Positions 1 to 7,079 of a stretch of DNA of 12,946 nt are shown here, piece by piece; position 1 is the stretch's first letter, and each line of letters opens with the position of its first letter. The stretch covers positions 1-12,946 of the forward strand of contig JAGOLU010000016.1 of assembly GCA_017993865.1 (NCBI GenBank), written 5' to 3'. The notes under the pieces are model-generated. The model was not told where the DNA came from, searched no databases, and worked only from the letters and a program-made list of their open reading frames with translations. This DNA comes from Candidatus Woesebacteria bacterium. Lineage in GTDB: Bacteria > Patescibacteriota > Microgenomatia > UBA1406 > GWC2-37-13. A program made the translations under genes and the position numbers.

Positions 1-1876
1 CAGAGACAATGAACTGACAGGTGGAACCGGTGGTTGATACGGGTGATGTTCCGAGCATTCCTTTGGTTGTTCCGGGATCTGCTAAGGAGTCAGTACCTAA
101 GTATATACAGTAGCCTTTGAGACCAGACTCAGGGTCAACACCTTGTGTATATGAAAAATAAGGTTGTGACCCCCCTGTCCACCCGCTCGGACTGATGAAT
201 GGTCCACCAGACATGCGCTGCATGCTAATGCTGCTCGCGTTGCTTGAAGGACCTGTATTGTCAGACAAATAGTAGAGTGAAAAGCTGTTAAGCTGTGGGT
301 TCTGCCCTGATGTTTGAGCTACAACAACTTTGACTTGCACATACCTACTGGTTCCTGTGGGGACACCAAGACCATCAAGCTCTGCTTTGGTCTTGGTAAA
401 TGAGGTGCCTGTTGTCGCAGTACCCATGTCCAGGTAGCTCGCTCCTGTGAGCCCTCCTGGTGAAGAGGCTGTACGAATTGCAAAGCTTATGGTGCTTGTG
501 GGGCTCACGTTGGCAATATCTGCAGAGAATGCGGTGCTGCCTGCAGTGCCGTCACCCCATCCAGCATTCCAAGTCAAATCTATAACGTTCGAATTCGTGG
601 CTGACTCCCATGATCCCGAAGGTGCAAGGTTGGTGGTTTGTGTAGCGACAGACAGTGTCGGCTCTACCGTAGCTTGAGTGGCATTTATAGGAAAAACATA
701 AAACTCCTCCATTGTACCCACCCACCCAGTGTTACCATATGCATAGCGCACGCTTAAGACGTCAACCGGCTTGAACGTGTTAGCGAGCACTGTTCCCCAA
801 CAGTTGGTACACCCTGATAGGTTTGTTGTTATGGTGTCAACCGAGATAGATGGCACTCCAGGGTAGCTTGGACTTCCTGAAGCGTCTGTTCTCGACACAG
901 AGAGGCTGTTTGTGCTCACTTGTAAACTATCCCAGTTCACACTGCCTGAAGCGTCCGAAGCAACGGCACCTGAGCTGGTTGTGTATTGAACTTTGTATGA
1001 AGTGGGAAAGTACGTTCCCGCTGGTTTTGCCCATCCACCCGTGCTGTCGCCGTCCCATCTCTGCTCGACCTTCCATACCTTGGTCGTTGATGGTAGCTTA
1101 ATCATGACTCTTGAGCCAGCCTGGTTGTTGTTACCCCAGCCGACTGAACCTGCGCCTCCTCCCACAACACCATTGTTTACCTGGGTTATCGGGTTTGAAG
1201 CGTATATGTCAGATGCTGTTGCTATGCCCCCATTGGACGAGAGGGCTGCATTATAGGTGTTGTTATAAACTTGAGTTTTGTCTACGATGGGAGACGTCGC
1301 ACCAGCATACCCATAATAAACAAAGTAGTGGGTGGTGTCGTTGCCAGAAAGAAGTGCTTGGGTTTTAAAATAAAAACTAATGTCTCCCGACGCGAAAGAG
1401 GTTACATCCCGAACGAGCTCTGTGCTCGTTGCTCCATCAAAGTACACAACTCTGAAGTCATCCCCTGAGGTGAGTGAATTAGAATAGATCGTTGATGCAT
1501 CTGCTCCACCAATCGAGGCAAAAACAGTATATCCGCTTGTGAGAGAAGCGTTGCCCGTTATATCAATGGTTAGTTGCCTTCTATATGTATAACTAGAATT
1601 CCACCAATTACTTCCTCCCGTGAGATCGAGATATGCCCCACCACCAGAACCATTAATCTGAAGGTTTGATAGCGTCCCTTGAGAGAAATCAGCATCGGTT
1701 GACTTAGTCACTACCGATTGAGCCGTTGCAAAAATATCCGAGTAGCGGGTAAACCCGATAAGAATCGTAATGCCGAGTAACATACCCAACACAATAAGTG
1801 CTCGCCGCAATAAGTTCATCTTTCCAAAGAGGACATCTTTCACCAAAGGCCTTTTTTTAGTGGTCGGCTTATTCAT
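1..1876 (-). CDS. Giant secreted DUF2341/discoidin-like surface protein, N-terminal part (C-terminus outside window)
   Basis: An uninterrupted minus-strand frame runs from ATG at 1876 to the left edge and gives 625 residues. A short Lys/Arg-rich N-terminus precedes one hydrophobic segment (about residues 26-42), so this is a signal anchor or signal peptide without a prepilin motif. Residues about 90-200 resemble DUF2341: an NWW...Y..RRQLTI opening, a DDFRVVYFDG core and a YFVYYGYAGA end. Residues about 245-397 look like a discoidin-type jelly roll: GSRVMIKLP, YKVQYTTSSG and a closing VRYAYG...EFYVF. Residues about 415-540 form another beta-rich module (ISFAIRTA, RYVQVKV, QLNSFSLYYL). The last visible part (about 565-625) has a PYFSYTQGVDPESGLKGYCIYLGTD motif type that I associate with CPR surface proteins. 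An in-frame ATG at 1903 is an alternative start nearer the promoter. Role in adhesion or cell-surface architecture is inferred. Orientation, frame and secretion are well supported. Confidence 0.85.
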   Translation of the reverse strand, partial: MNKPTTKKRPLVKDVLFGKMNLLRRALIVLGMLLGITILIGFTRYSDIFATAQSVVTKSTDADFSQGTLSNLQINGSGGGAYLDLTGGSNWWNSSYTYRRQLTIDITGNASLTSGYTVFASIGGADASTIYSNSLTSGDDFRVVYFDGATSTELVRDVTSFASGDISFYFKTQALLSGNDTTHYFVYYGYAGATSPIVDKTQVYNNTYNAALSSNGGIATASDIYASNPITQVNNGVVGGGAGSVGWGNNNQAGSRVMIKLPSTTKVWKVEQRWDGDSTGGWAKPAGTYFPTSYKVQYTTSSGAVASDASGSVNWDSLQVSTNSLSVSRTDASGSPSYPGVPSISVDTITTNLSGCTNCWGTVLANTFKPVDVLSVRYAYGNTGWVGTMEEFYVFPINATQATVEPTLSVATQTTNLAPSGSWESATNSNVIDLTWNAGWGDGTAGSTAFSADIANVSPTSTISFAIRTASSPGGLTGASYLDMGTATTGTSFTKTKAELDGLGVPTGTSRYVQVKVVVAQTSGQNPQLNSFSLYYLSDNTGPSSNASSISMQRMSGGPFISPSGWTGGSQPYFSYTQGVDPESGLKGYCIYLGTDSLADPGTTKGMLGTSPVSTTGSTCQFIVS

Positions 1877-1926
1877 AAAAATACACGAACACACCGCCCT
1901 CATTTTTGTGGCGTTTGTGCTTACTC

Positions 1927-1955
1927 ATCATACATTATTTCTACCCCACTCTCAA
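1927..1955 (-). promoter_or_regulatory. Sigma70-type promoter for the DUF2341 gene
   Basis: On the minus strand TTGAGA (1950-1955) and TATGAT (1927-1932) are separated by exactly 17 bases; each hexamer matches consensus at five of six positions. The predicted transcription start is near 1920. That gives a leader of about 17 nt to the ATG at 1903 or about 44 nt to the ATG at 1876. Neither start has a Shine-Dalgarno sequence. Confidence 0.6.
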
Positions 1956-2010
1956 CAAATATTTCCAGCTTTTTTTGAATAAAATAAAGTGAAAAAAGCG
2001 TCTGCTCCTT

Positions 2011-2019
2011 TGGTACAAT
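2011..2019 (+). promoter_or_regulatory. Extended -10 promoter of the YbaK-like gene
   Basis: TGG-TACAAT at 2011-2019 is an extended -10 element (TGn plus a five-of-six -10 hexamer). No convincing -35 lies 16-18 bases upstream. Transcription would start near 2026, leaving a leader of only about 7 nt before the ATG at 2033. Confidence 0.5.
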
Positions 2020-2032
2020 TTTTGATCGACCT

Positions 2033-2533
2033 ATGCAGTATCATTCAATCGCTAACCAAATAACAGAGTTGCTAAAGAAAGACAGTTTGTGGTATGAGAC
2101 ATTCGAGCACGAAGCGGTCACCACTAGTGAAGATGCTGCGCGCGTCAGACCAGATTATGCGCTCCACCAAGGAGCGAAGGCCCTTATAGTGAAGATCGAG
2201 AAAAGAAGTAAAGAGTCTGGTTTTGTGATGCTTGTAGTCCCCGCTGATTTGAGGCTAGACTCAAAGAAAGTGAAGAGTGTGCTTGCCCTTCGGGGCTTTC
2301 GTTTTGCAACCGAAGAAGAAATTGCTGAAATTACGCAAGGAATCCAGCGAGGAGGCATACCCCCGTTTGGAAATATATTCTCTAATCCCATTAAAGTATA
2401 TGTTGACCAAACAATGTTTAAAAATGAGAAGATAATCTTTAATGCAGGAGATCGATGTTTCTCCATTGCAATGAAATCAGAAGATTATAGAAAACTTGTT
2501 TGTCCTGAGGTTGTAGATGTTGCAGAATCATAA
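2033..2533 (+). CDS. YbaK/EbsC (ProX) family aminoacyl-tRNA deacylase
   Basis: This 166-residue protein has the length and motif order of free-standing YbaK/ProX editing domains, which hydrolyse mischarged aminoacyl-tRNAs (classically Ala- or Cys-tRNAPro). Visible family features are the QGAKALIVK strand with its conserved Lys (K49), the VVPADLRLD segment (about 68-76), an EEEIAEIT helix (94-101), the glycine/proline loop GGIPPFG (107-113), VYVDQTMF (122-129) and the closing FNAGDRCFSIAM strands (136-147). Which tRNA or amino acid is edited cannot be told from sequence. The start at 2033 lies just downstream of an extended -10. Its last 49 bases overlap the 3' end of the convergent RNase H gene. 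Confidence 0.85.
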   Translation: MQYHSIANQITELLKKDSLWYETFEHEAVTTSEDAARVRPDYALHQGAKALIVKIEKRSKESGFVMLVVPADLRLDSKKVKSVLALRGFRFATEEEIAEITQGIQRGGIPPFGNIFSNPIKVYVDQTMFKNEKIIFNAGDRCFSIAMKSEDYRKLVCPEVVDVAES

Positions 2534-3003
2534 CCCTCGTCCGCTATCCAAGGACCTTTTGTGTAAGCATTTACTGCGAGTTCGTCACAACGCTCATTCT
2601 CGACATGACCCTCATGGCCTTTCACCCACTCGAACACGACTTCGCGATTCTTCATGACCATCAGAAATGATTCCCACAGATCCTTATTTGCAACAGGTTT
2701 TTTCTGAGAGGTTCGCCAGTTCCGTTGCGCCCACGACATGAGCCATTTTTTATTCACTGCATTTGCTACATACTGTGAGTCTGTAACAACGGTTGCTCGT
2801 GATCCTTCGGACACTTCCTTGAGTGACTCAATCACCGCACGAAGCTCCATTCTGTTGTTTGTGGTGTGAGAGTAGGCTTGGGACATCTCCGTGTGTGTTC
2901 CATCGTTGTTTTTGATTATTGCCGCCCAAGCTCCCCGCCCGGGATTACCAGAGCATGCTCCGTCTGTGTATATTTTGTACTCCTGTTCGTGTATAGTCTT
3001 CAT
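2485..3003 (-). CDS. rnhA: Ribonuclease HI
   Basis: This 172-residue protein is a type 1 RNase H, which cuts the RNA strand of RNA-DNA hybrids. All catalytic residues are visible: D14 in YTDGACSGNPG, E53 in NNRMELRAV, D75 in VTDSQYV and D140 in NERCDELA. H130 in VKGHEGH matches the catalytic-loop histidine. The basic-protrusion region (KKWLMSWAQRNWR, about 85-97) is present, so it is of the Escherichia coli type rather than the shorter forms. A tail after about residue 150 is a little longer than in E. coli (155 aa) and is not conserved-looking; it lies partly in the overlap with the convergent YbaK-like gene. It shares a 27-bp divergent promoter region with greA. Confidence 0.95.
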   Translation of the reverse strand: MKTIHEQEYKIYTDGACSGNPGRGAWAAIIKNNDGTHTEMSQAYSHTTNNRMELRAVIESLKEVSEGSRATVVTDSQYVANAVNKKWLMSWAQRNWRTSQKKPVANKDLWESFLMVMKNREVVFEWVKGHEGHVENERCDELAVNAYTKGPWIADEGYDSATSTTSGQTSFL

Positions 3004-3010
3004 AGGTTAG

Positions 3011-3016
3011 TATGAT
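3011..3016 (+). promoter_or_regulatory. -10 element of greA
   Basis: TATGAT at 3011-3016 lies 14 bases before the greA ATG at 3031, predicting a leader of about 8 nt. There is no clear -35. It shares five base pairs with the oppositely oriented rnhA -10, so this looks like one symmetric element serving both genes. Confidence 0.45.
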
Positions 3017-3020
3017 AGCA
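3012..3020 (-). promoter_or_regulatory. Extended -10 promoter of rnhA, overlapping the greA -10
   Basis: On the minus strand TGC-TATCAT (3020 to 3012) is an extended -10 whose hexamer ends 8 bases before the rnhA ATG at 3003. The transcript would start at or within 1-2 nt of the start codon, so it is predicted leaderless. It overlaps the plus-strand TATGAT at 3011-3016. Confidence 0.45.
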
Positions 3021-3030
3021 TACACAAAAT

Positions 3031-3486
3031 ATGTCTACTCTCACGAAGGATGGATATGCTCGATTTAAAGAAGAGCATGATGATTTGGTCAAAAACAGAG
3101 TCTCCGCTCTTCAGGATATGGTGAGGATGCGTGAGTTGGGAGATCTGAGTGAAAACGCTGGTTATAGAGCATCTCGAAGCAAGCTGCGGCGTATTGATGG
3201 GAGGATTCGTTTCTTAGAGAAACTATTACGCACGTCCCGCGTGGCGCACGACAGGGTGGGAGTGCTTCAGCGGATTAACATAGGCACACTAGTTGAGCTG
3301 AGGGACGGCTCGAAAACACTTGAATATCGTCTGGTGGATAGTGTCGAGTCGGATATTGTACACGGAAGGATTTCAGTACGGAGTCCCCTCGGCAAAGCAT
3401 TGTTGCGTAAGCAAGTGGGAGAGATTGTCCAGGTGCATACGCCAGGTGGGATAAGAAGTGTTGTGGTTATTTCTTTGAAAGACTAA
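3031..3486 (+). CDS. greA: GreA/GreB-type transcription elongation (transcript cleavage) factor
   Basis: This 151-residue protein has the two-domain Gre architecture. Residues 1-72 form the coiled-coil finger that enters the RNA polymerase secondary channel. Its tip motif ELGDLSENAGY carries the two acidic residues (D38, E41) that stimulate cleavage of backtracked RNA. Residues about 80-151 form the FKBP-like domain that binds polymerase, with ISVRSPLGKALLRKQVGEIV and the family's HTPGG turn. Length is slightly under the 158 residues of E. coli GreA. GreA fits the tip motif better than GreB, but in this lineage there may be a single Gre factor. The next gene follows after 40 bases with its own -10 element. 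Confidence 0.92.
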   Translation: MSTLTKDGYARFKEEHDDLVKNRVSALQDMVRMRELGDLSENAGYRASRSKLRRIDGRIRFLEKLLRTSRVAHDRVGVLQRINIGTLVELRDGSKTLEYRLVDSVESDIVHGRISVRSPLGKALLRKQVGEIVQVHTPGGIRSVVVISLKD

Positions 3487-3499
3487 CTCGTCTTGCTTT

Positions 3500-3508
3500 T
3501 GATATACT
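3500..3508 (+). promoter_or_regulatory. Extended -10 promoter of the Thr-Pro stalk membrane protein
   Basis: TGA-TATACT at 3500-3508 is an extended -10. The predicted start of transcription is near 3515, about 12 nt before the ATG at 3527. A TTG at 3509 lies between the -10 and the likely transcription start, which argues against it as the start codon. Confidence 0.45.
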
Positions 3509-3526
3509 TTGTCCAAAATTAATATT

Positions 3527-4510
3527 ATGTCAACAGATACTGTCGGAGATTCTCTGCCACCATTTGGACCTTCACCAGAGACCACTCCTCCCTCTGTACC
3601 CACCACACCACCTGTTGAGTCTGCGCCGAGAGGATCCCCCGCAGACCCTGCTCCACCTGTCGAATTCCTCCCATTCGTTGATGAAGCAGAAGAAAAAAGG
3701 AGGTTTATTCAGGTTGTGCTAATTACCATCGCCGTGTTCTTTGTCATAACCGTGCTTATTGTGGGGTTTGTTGTGTCACAGCGACTCAGTTCACCCGCAA
3801 GCTCGAAGGTCAATGTGCAATACATAGATTCCTCTGGCGATAGTGTGGCGCTCCCCACACGTCAACCTACTCGTGGGCTGACCTCCGTGAAGACAACGAT
3901 CCAACCCACCTCGTATTCTTTCGTTAAAATCCCCACATCAGCGCCAAAACCCTCCGCACAAATAACGTATATTGTACAAAAAACAGGCACCGTAACACCT
4001 GGTTCGGCCACAATCCCCGTGAGCACCGCGACGTTGACACCTACACCCAACGGGAGTATTACCCCAACCGTAACGCTCCTCCCCACCATGACACCGACTA
4101 TTACCCCAACGATTACCAATACGCCAACCATAACGCCTACGCCCACATCTTACCTCGTAACAAGCGTCGATAGTTATAACTTCTCTACGGTGTATGCCGG
4201 CTCATCGGTGACTGCGACATTTCAGATATACAACGTGGGTGGGTCTTCACTCACTATTTCGGCTCTTTCCATAACAGGTGACACAAACAGCCCTTACAGC
4301 ATCACAACGGGCGGTGGTTGTATTACGCAGGCAAACACCCCGGTTATCATGCAAAATAATTCTATCAAGTGCATAAATGTTCTGGCTGCCCCAACATACT
4401 CAAGTAACACCGTGGTGCAGAACCTTCAAATTCTTTGGAATGGGGCAAATGTAAAGAATATTGCCTTAAGCATCTCTGTCCCTACTCCGACTCCAACACC
4501 TACCCCATAG
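3527..4510 (+). CDS. Single-pass membrane protein with Thr-Pro stalk and ASH/choice-of-anchor-like beta-sandwich
   Basis: From ATG 3527 the protein has 327 residues; an in-frame TTG at 3509 would add six but lies upstream of the probable transcript start. Residues 1-50 are Pro-rich and predicted cytoplasmic. A charged stretch (DEAEEKRRF, 52-60) precedes one transmembrane helix at about 61-84. Residues about 110-207 form a Thr/Pro/Ser stalk with repeated ITPT/TPTP units. Residues about 208-318 resemble the ASH/choice-of-anchor-D beta-sandwich: YNFSTVYAGSSVTATFQIYNVGGSSLTISALSITG, two cysteines (C265, C282) in the usual places and a final ILWNG...LSISV strand. The protein ends in a bare Pro-Thr repeat tail with nothing after it. 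I infer an anchored surface protein with its C-terminal domain outside the membrane. Its partner or ligand is unknown. Confidence 0.8.
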   Translation: MSTDTVGDSLPPFGPSPETTPPSVPTTPPVESAPRGSPADPAPPVEFLPFVDEAEEKRRFIQVVLITIAVFFVITVLIVGFVVSQRLSSPASSKVNVQYIDSSGDSVALPTRQPTRGLTSVKTTIQPTSYSFVKIPTSAPKPSAQITYIVQKTGTVTPGSATIPVSTATLTPTPNGSITPTVTLLPTMTPTITPTITNTPTITPTPTSYLVTSVDSYNFSTVYAGSSVTATFQIYNVGGSSLTISALSITGDTNSPYSITTGGGCITQANTPVIMQNNSIKCINVLAAPTYSSNTVVQNLQILWNGANVKNIALSISVPTPTPTPTP

Positions 4511-4591
4511 GATCATAGATACTAATTACGGGATTCTGAATTATCTGAAGACACCTATTTTGCGCAGACAAACAGTAATTATTATTGAGCT

Positions 4592-6286
4592 TCACTTCTT
4601 TTCTACATTGAAGAGCACGTTGCGGATGGAGATGTATCCGGGTGCACGAAGATTAAAGATCTGTTTGAACTCACCGCCAGACATCGATATGCTGCCTTTG
4701 TTCGTATCAATGTTTACTTGTCCCGTGGTTCCTTCTGAGCTGTAGTTCACCGATATCCCTGACACGTTGGAAAATCTCCCTCCATAGTTATCTGCCACTT
4801 GAGCCAATTCACTCATGCTATACGGGTTGCCCCCAGATCCACCGATATTACAATTATTTATGGTCACTGGCACAATTCTGCCAACTTCGTCTGAGCTTCC
4901 TTTCCCTCGCACGAGCCACGCATTCAGAATGTCTGCAAACTCTTCTTGGGTGAGCCATGGGCTCGATCTCCCACAACTATTAGAACTATTCGAATAATTT
5001 ATTCGGTACCATGCTTTATAGAACCACGGAGATTTCGCTTTGCGCTCCCATGCATTTTCAATAAAATTATTCGCCTGGCCATCGATAGTATCCCATCCGC
5101 CTGGGTTGATGTATCCGCCTGTCGTCGAGGAGTATTGAGCAGAAGGACCTCCCTCTAGGACCCATCCTCGTGTTTCACTCACCGCCTCCTCCCATGCTCC
5201 TCCCTTGTTTTGGTCTTTATAGACCTGACATGATTCTGTCGGACAGATTGTCCCTCCACGACGTATGGCATAGGTTCGCGCCGCCACTGCCTGTGCTTTG
5301 AGCGCTTCTTTCGGGAAGGAATTTGGCATCTCATAAATCCTCTTCATGTACTCATCTTCAAAACTTCGTGTCCCGTACCCTTCTACATCAATAGTCGCGG
5401 GGACGTTATAATTTTTGTTAAGAGTCGCTCCCGGATAATAAAACGCCAATAGTTGCTCTGCAGACTGTCCTGCGTCTGCCCTCCCTTTTGCACCATATTG
5501 GCTCATACCATTGCGATGGGTATATGCTCCAATTGAGAACACCGCAAATGCGGGAGAAAACTCTGGCGAGTAGTCTCGCGAAGCGTTAAAGTCATCGTAT
5601 TCGAGATCGTCCCCACCCACGCTTGCCGATACTTGAGCGGATCGTGCGGCAATGATAGACTGTTGTCTGGCAGAGAGCTCTGCTATTTTAGTGCTCAAGT
5701 CTTTTTGGTATGCCTTAGCCGATGCAACTTCACCCGCGAGAAAGCTACTTTGTCTGGCAAGCTCATCTTTAATACCTTGTAGTTGCGTCTTGTGTCGTTC
5801 TAGAAGGGCTTGTGCAGTCTCAAGATCTCTAATCTGGAGTGCTACTTGCACAATATGTTTTTGGTCTTTTTCCACAGTGAGTTGTTGATATACGGCCGCA
5901 TCAATCGCTCCAGATAAATGTGGGGACAAGATTGCTTGAACCATGGTGATTCTGCGGGTCATGAGACGTTTGTAGTGTGCGGAAATCTTTGTGCGCAAAA
6001 TCTTTTCTGTTTGCGCAAAGTTTGCGTCACCCTCGTCGATTTCTTTTGCTTTCTGCTGTAAGTCTTCTTCTAGTGCTCCCACTCGTGAACGGATATCAGC
6101 GACTTTAGTGTTTAAGCTATTCATTTGCTGTTCATTCGTGTTGGTTGCAGATACCGAAAGATCGAGGAGTCGTTTAGTGTCCTCAAGTTCTTTGGTGATT
6201 TGATCGTAATCGTCTGCCCGAGTCATATGAGGGAGAGCGCTCATAATGAGAACAAGAGAAATCACGAAGATTATTGCCTTTCGCAT
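4592..6286 (-). CDS. Secreted coiled-coil SpoIID/LytB-domain peptidoglycan protein
   Basis: This 564-residue protein has a signal peptide (about 1-24, ending TRA before DD). A long alpha-helical, Gln/Glu/Lys-rich coiled coil follows (about 26-220), of the kind found in CwlO/PcsB/EnvC-type hydrolases and activators. The SpoIID/LytB domain occupies about 245-550: GMSQYGAKGRA (260-270), a YYPGATL turn (283-289), PNSFPKEALKAQAVAARTYA (321-340) with E327 at the place of the proposed catalytic Glu of SpoIID, and YSSTTGGY (385-392). SpoIID is a lytic transglycosylase acting on denuded glycan; LytB-type relatives enhance amidases. Which activity applies is uncertain. Order is unusual compared with Bacillus SpoIID, because the GMSQYGA motif precedes the catalytic helix. 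The ATG at 6286 fits the signal peptide. Its gene is divergent from the VirB2-like gene across 66 bp. Confidence 0.85.
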   Translation of the reverse strand: MRKAIIFVISLVLIMSALPHMTRADDYDQITKELEDTKRLLDLSVSATNTNEQQMNSLNTKVADIRSRVGALEEDLQQKAKEIDEGDANFAQTEKILRTKISAHYKRLMTRRITMVQAILSPHLSGAIDAAVYQQLTVEKDQKHIVQVALQIRDLETAQALLERHKTQLQGIKDELARQSSFLAGEVASAKAYQKDLSTKIAELSARQQSIIAARSAQVSASVGGDDLEYDDFNASRDYSPEFSPAFAVFSIGAYTHRNGMSQYGAKGRADAGQSAEQLLAFYYPGATLNKNYNVPATIDVEGYGTRSFEDEYMKRIYEMPNSFPKEALKAQAVAARTYAIRRGGTICPTESCQVYKDQNKGGAWEEAVSETRGWVLEGGPSAQYSSTTGGYINPGGWDTIDGQANNFIENAWERKAKSPWFYKAWYRINYSNSSNSCGRSSPWLTQEEFADILNAWLVRGKGSSDEVGRIVPVTINNCNIGGSGGNPYSMSELAQVADNYGGRFSNVSGISVNYSSEGTTGQVNIDTNKGSISMSGGEFKQIFNLRAPGYISIRNVLFNVEKK

Positions 6287-6293
6287 ACAAAAG

Positions 6294-6302
6294 ATTGTAG
6301 CA
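6294..6302 (-). promoter_or_regulatory. Extended -10 promoter of the SpoIID-like gene
   Basis: On the minus strand TGC-TACAAT (6302 to 6294) ends 7 bases before the ATG at 6286, so the transcription start is predicted at the start codon itself. No -35 match was seen. This is one of the clearest leaderless candidates in the window. Confidence 0.5.
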
Positions 6303-6318
6303 GATGAAGCACTTGTTA

Positions 6319-6347
6319 TTGAGTTTGATACAGAAACATATTATAGT
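6319..6347 (+). promoter_or_regulatory. Promoter of the Cys-rich VirB2/TrbC-like gene
   Basis: TTGAGT (6319-6324) and TATAGT (6342-6347) are separated by 17 bases. An overlapping TATTAT at 6339-6344 is an alternative -10. Either places the transcription start within about two bases of the ATG at 6353, predicting a leaderless mRNA. Confidence 0.45.
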
Positions 6348-6352
6348 GTGAT

Positions 6353-7027
6353 ATGCGAAGATTTTTCTTCATTCTCGTCTTGTTCCTTATTGCGTCACTC
6401 ACTGTGCCGATGGCGACTCAAGCGGCGCGCTATGCCCAGTGTGACGCGTGCGGACTTTGCAAGGACACTTCAAAGTCGACAACCAACGAAAGCTATTACA
6501 TCAGGCCAGGGATTTGGCAGAAGTGTTTTGAGTGTATGTATCCCACACCTGCTGCGGCAGCATCAGGGGTCGACTGTGAGGAAGATGAGTTGCTTCAGAC
6601 GCCCGCTCTCTACGATATTCAGGGTACACCTGCCCCGACCCAACGCTGTGACACTATCCTCATGGCGGACTATGACCCCGCTCAAACCAACTCAGTGGTC
6701 AACGCCCCAGAGTCTGGTCGAATGTTTAGTGATCTGGGCTGTATTTCGGTTGACACCACAACCGGCAGCTTTAGCGATCCTAATGCTTCGGTAAATGTTG
6801 TCCAGATTCTCCTCAATTTCATAATCAGCATTACGGGCGGGGTAGGAACCATATTGGTAATGGCTACCGCAGTTCGACTTATCCTCAGCAAGGGCAATCC
6901 CGAGAAGATACGCGAAGGTAAGAGGGCGCTTACTAATGTGGTGTTAGGGTTGCTCTTGACGATTTTCGCTCTGTTTATCTTCAGATTCTTTGCCTCTCAG
7001 GTGCTGAGAATACCTGGATTCAGTTGA
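6353..7027 (+). CDS. Cys-rich exported protein with C-terminal VirB2/TrbC-like membrane helices
   Basis: The 224-residue product has a signal peptide (1-24, ending TQA). A Cys-rich exported region follows: CDACGLC (C30, C33, C36), CFEC (C58, C61), then C75, C99 and C130. The C-terminus has two hydrophobic helices (about 148-176 and 194-214) joined by a short charged loop, LSKGNPEKIREGKRA. This helix-loop-helix, with the G-N/D-P-E loop, resembles VirB2/TrbC-type conjugative pilins and the many small VirB2-like proteins of CPR genomes. Eight Cys outside the membrane suggest disulfides or a metal site; there is no CxxCH haem motif. The family assignment rests on the helical hairpin only. The gene is convergent with the third pilin gene, with 52 bp between them and no clear terminator. 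Its TGA stop shows the standard genetic code. Confidence 0.7.
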   Translation: MRRFFFILVLFLIASLTVPMATQAARYAQCDACGLCKDTSKSTTNESYYIRPGIWQKCFECMYPTPAAAASGVDCEEDELLQTPALYDIQGTPAPTQRCDTILMADYDPAQTNSVVNAPESGRMFSDLGCISVDTTTGSFSDPNASVNVVQILLNFIISITGGVGTILVMATAVRLILSKGNPEKIREGKRALTNVVLGLLLTIFALFIFRFFASQVLRIPGFS

Positions 7028-7079
7028 TCCTTGAAGTCTGATGAAGTGGTGAGGCCTTTGTTCAGTGTTGATTTTTCGT

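Noticed and set aside
1845..1854. Ten-base palindrome AAAGGCCTTT considered as an operator
   Set aside because: It lies inside the coding sequence of the DUF2341 gene, is short, and is not repeated near any promoter.
2155..2466. Minus-strand open frame of 103 codons within the YbaK-like gene
   Set aside because: It is fully antisense to a conserved gene with all family motifs; nothing in its translation is recognisable.
3509..3526. TTG start adding six residues to the Thr-Pro stalk protein
   Set aside because: The TTG is directly next to the -10 hexamer and before the likely transcription start, so it would not be in the mRNA; ATG 3527 is preferred.
3862..4146. Minus-strand Val/Gly repeat frame opposite the Thr-Pro stalk
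   Set aside because: The repetitive V-G-V translation simply mirrors the ACN/CCN codons of the stalk on the other strand.
4511..4591. Inverted TAATTAC/GTAATTA pair between the convergent genes, considered as a terminator
   Set aside because: Only seven A/T-rich base pairs with a loop of several tens of bases; too weak to call.
6246..6794. Plus-strand open frame of 182 codons across the SpoIID/VirB2-like divergent region
   Set aside because: It overlaps the signal-peptide-coding starts of both real genes in another frame and has no recognisable domain.
7028..7079. Search for a bidirectional terminator between the convergent VirB2-like and pilin genes
   Set aside because: Only a six-base AGGCCT palindrome is present, with no stem-loop plus T-tract.
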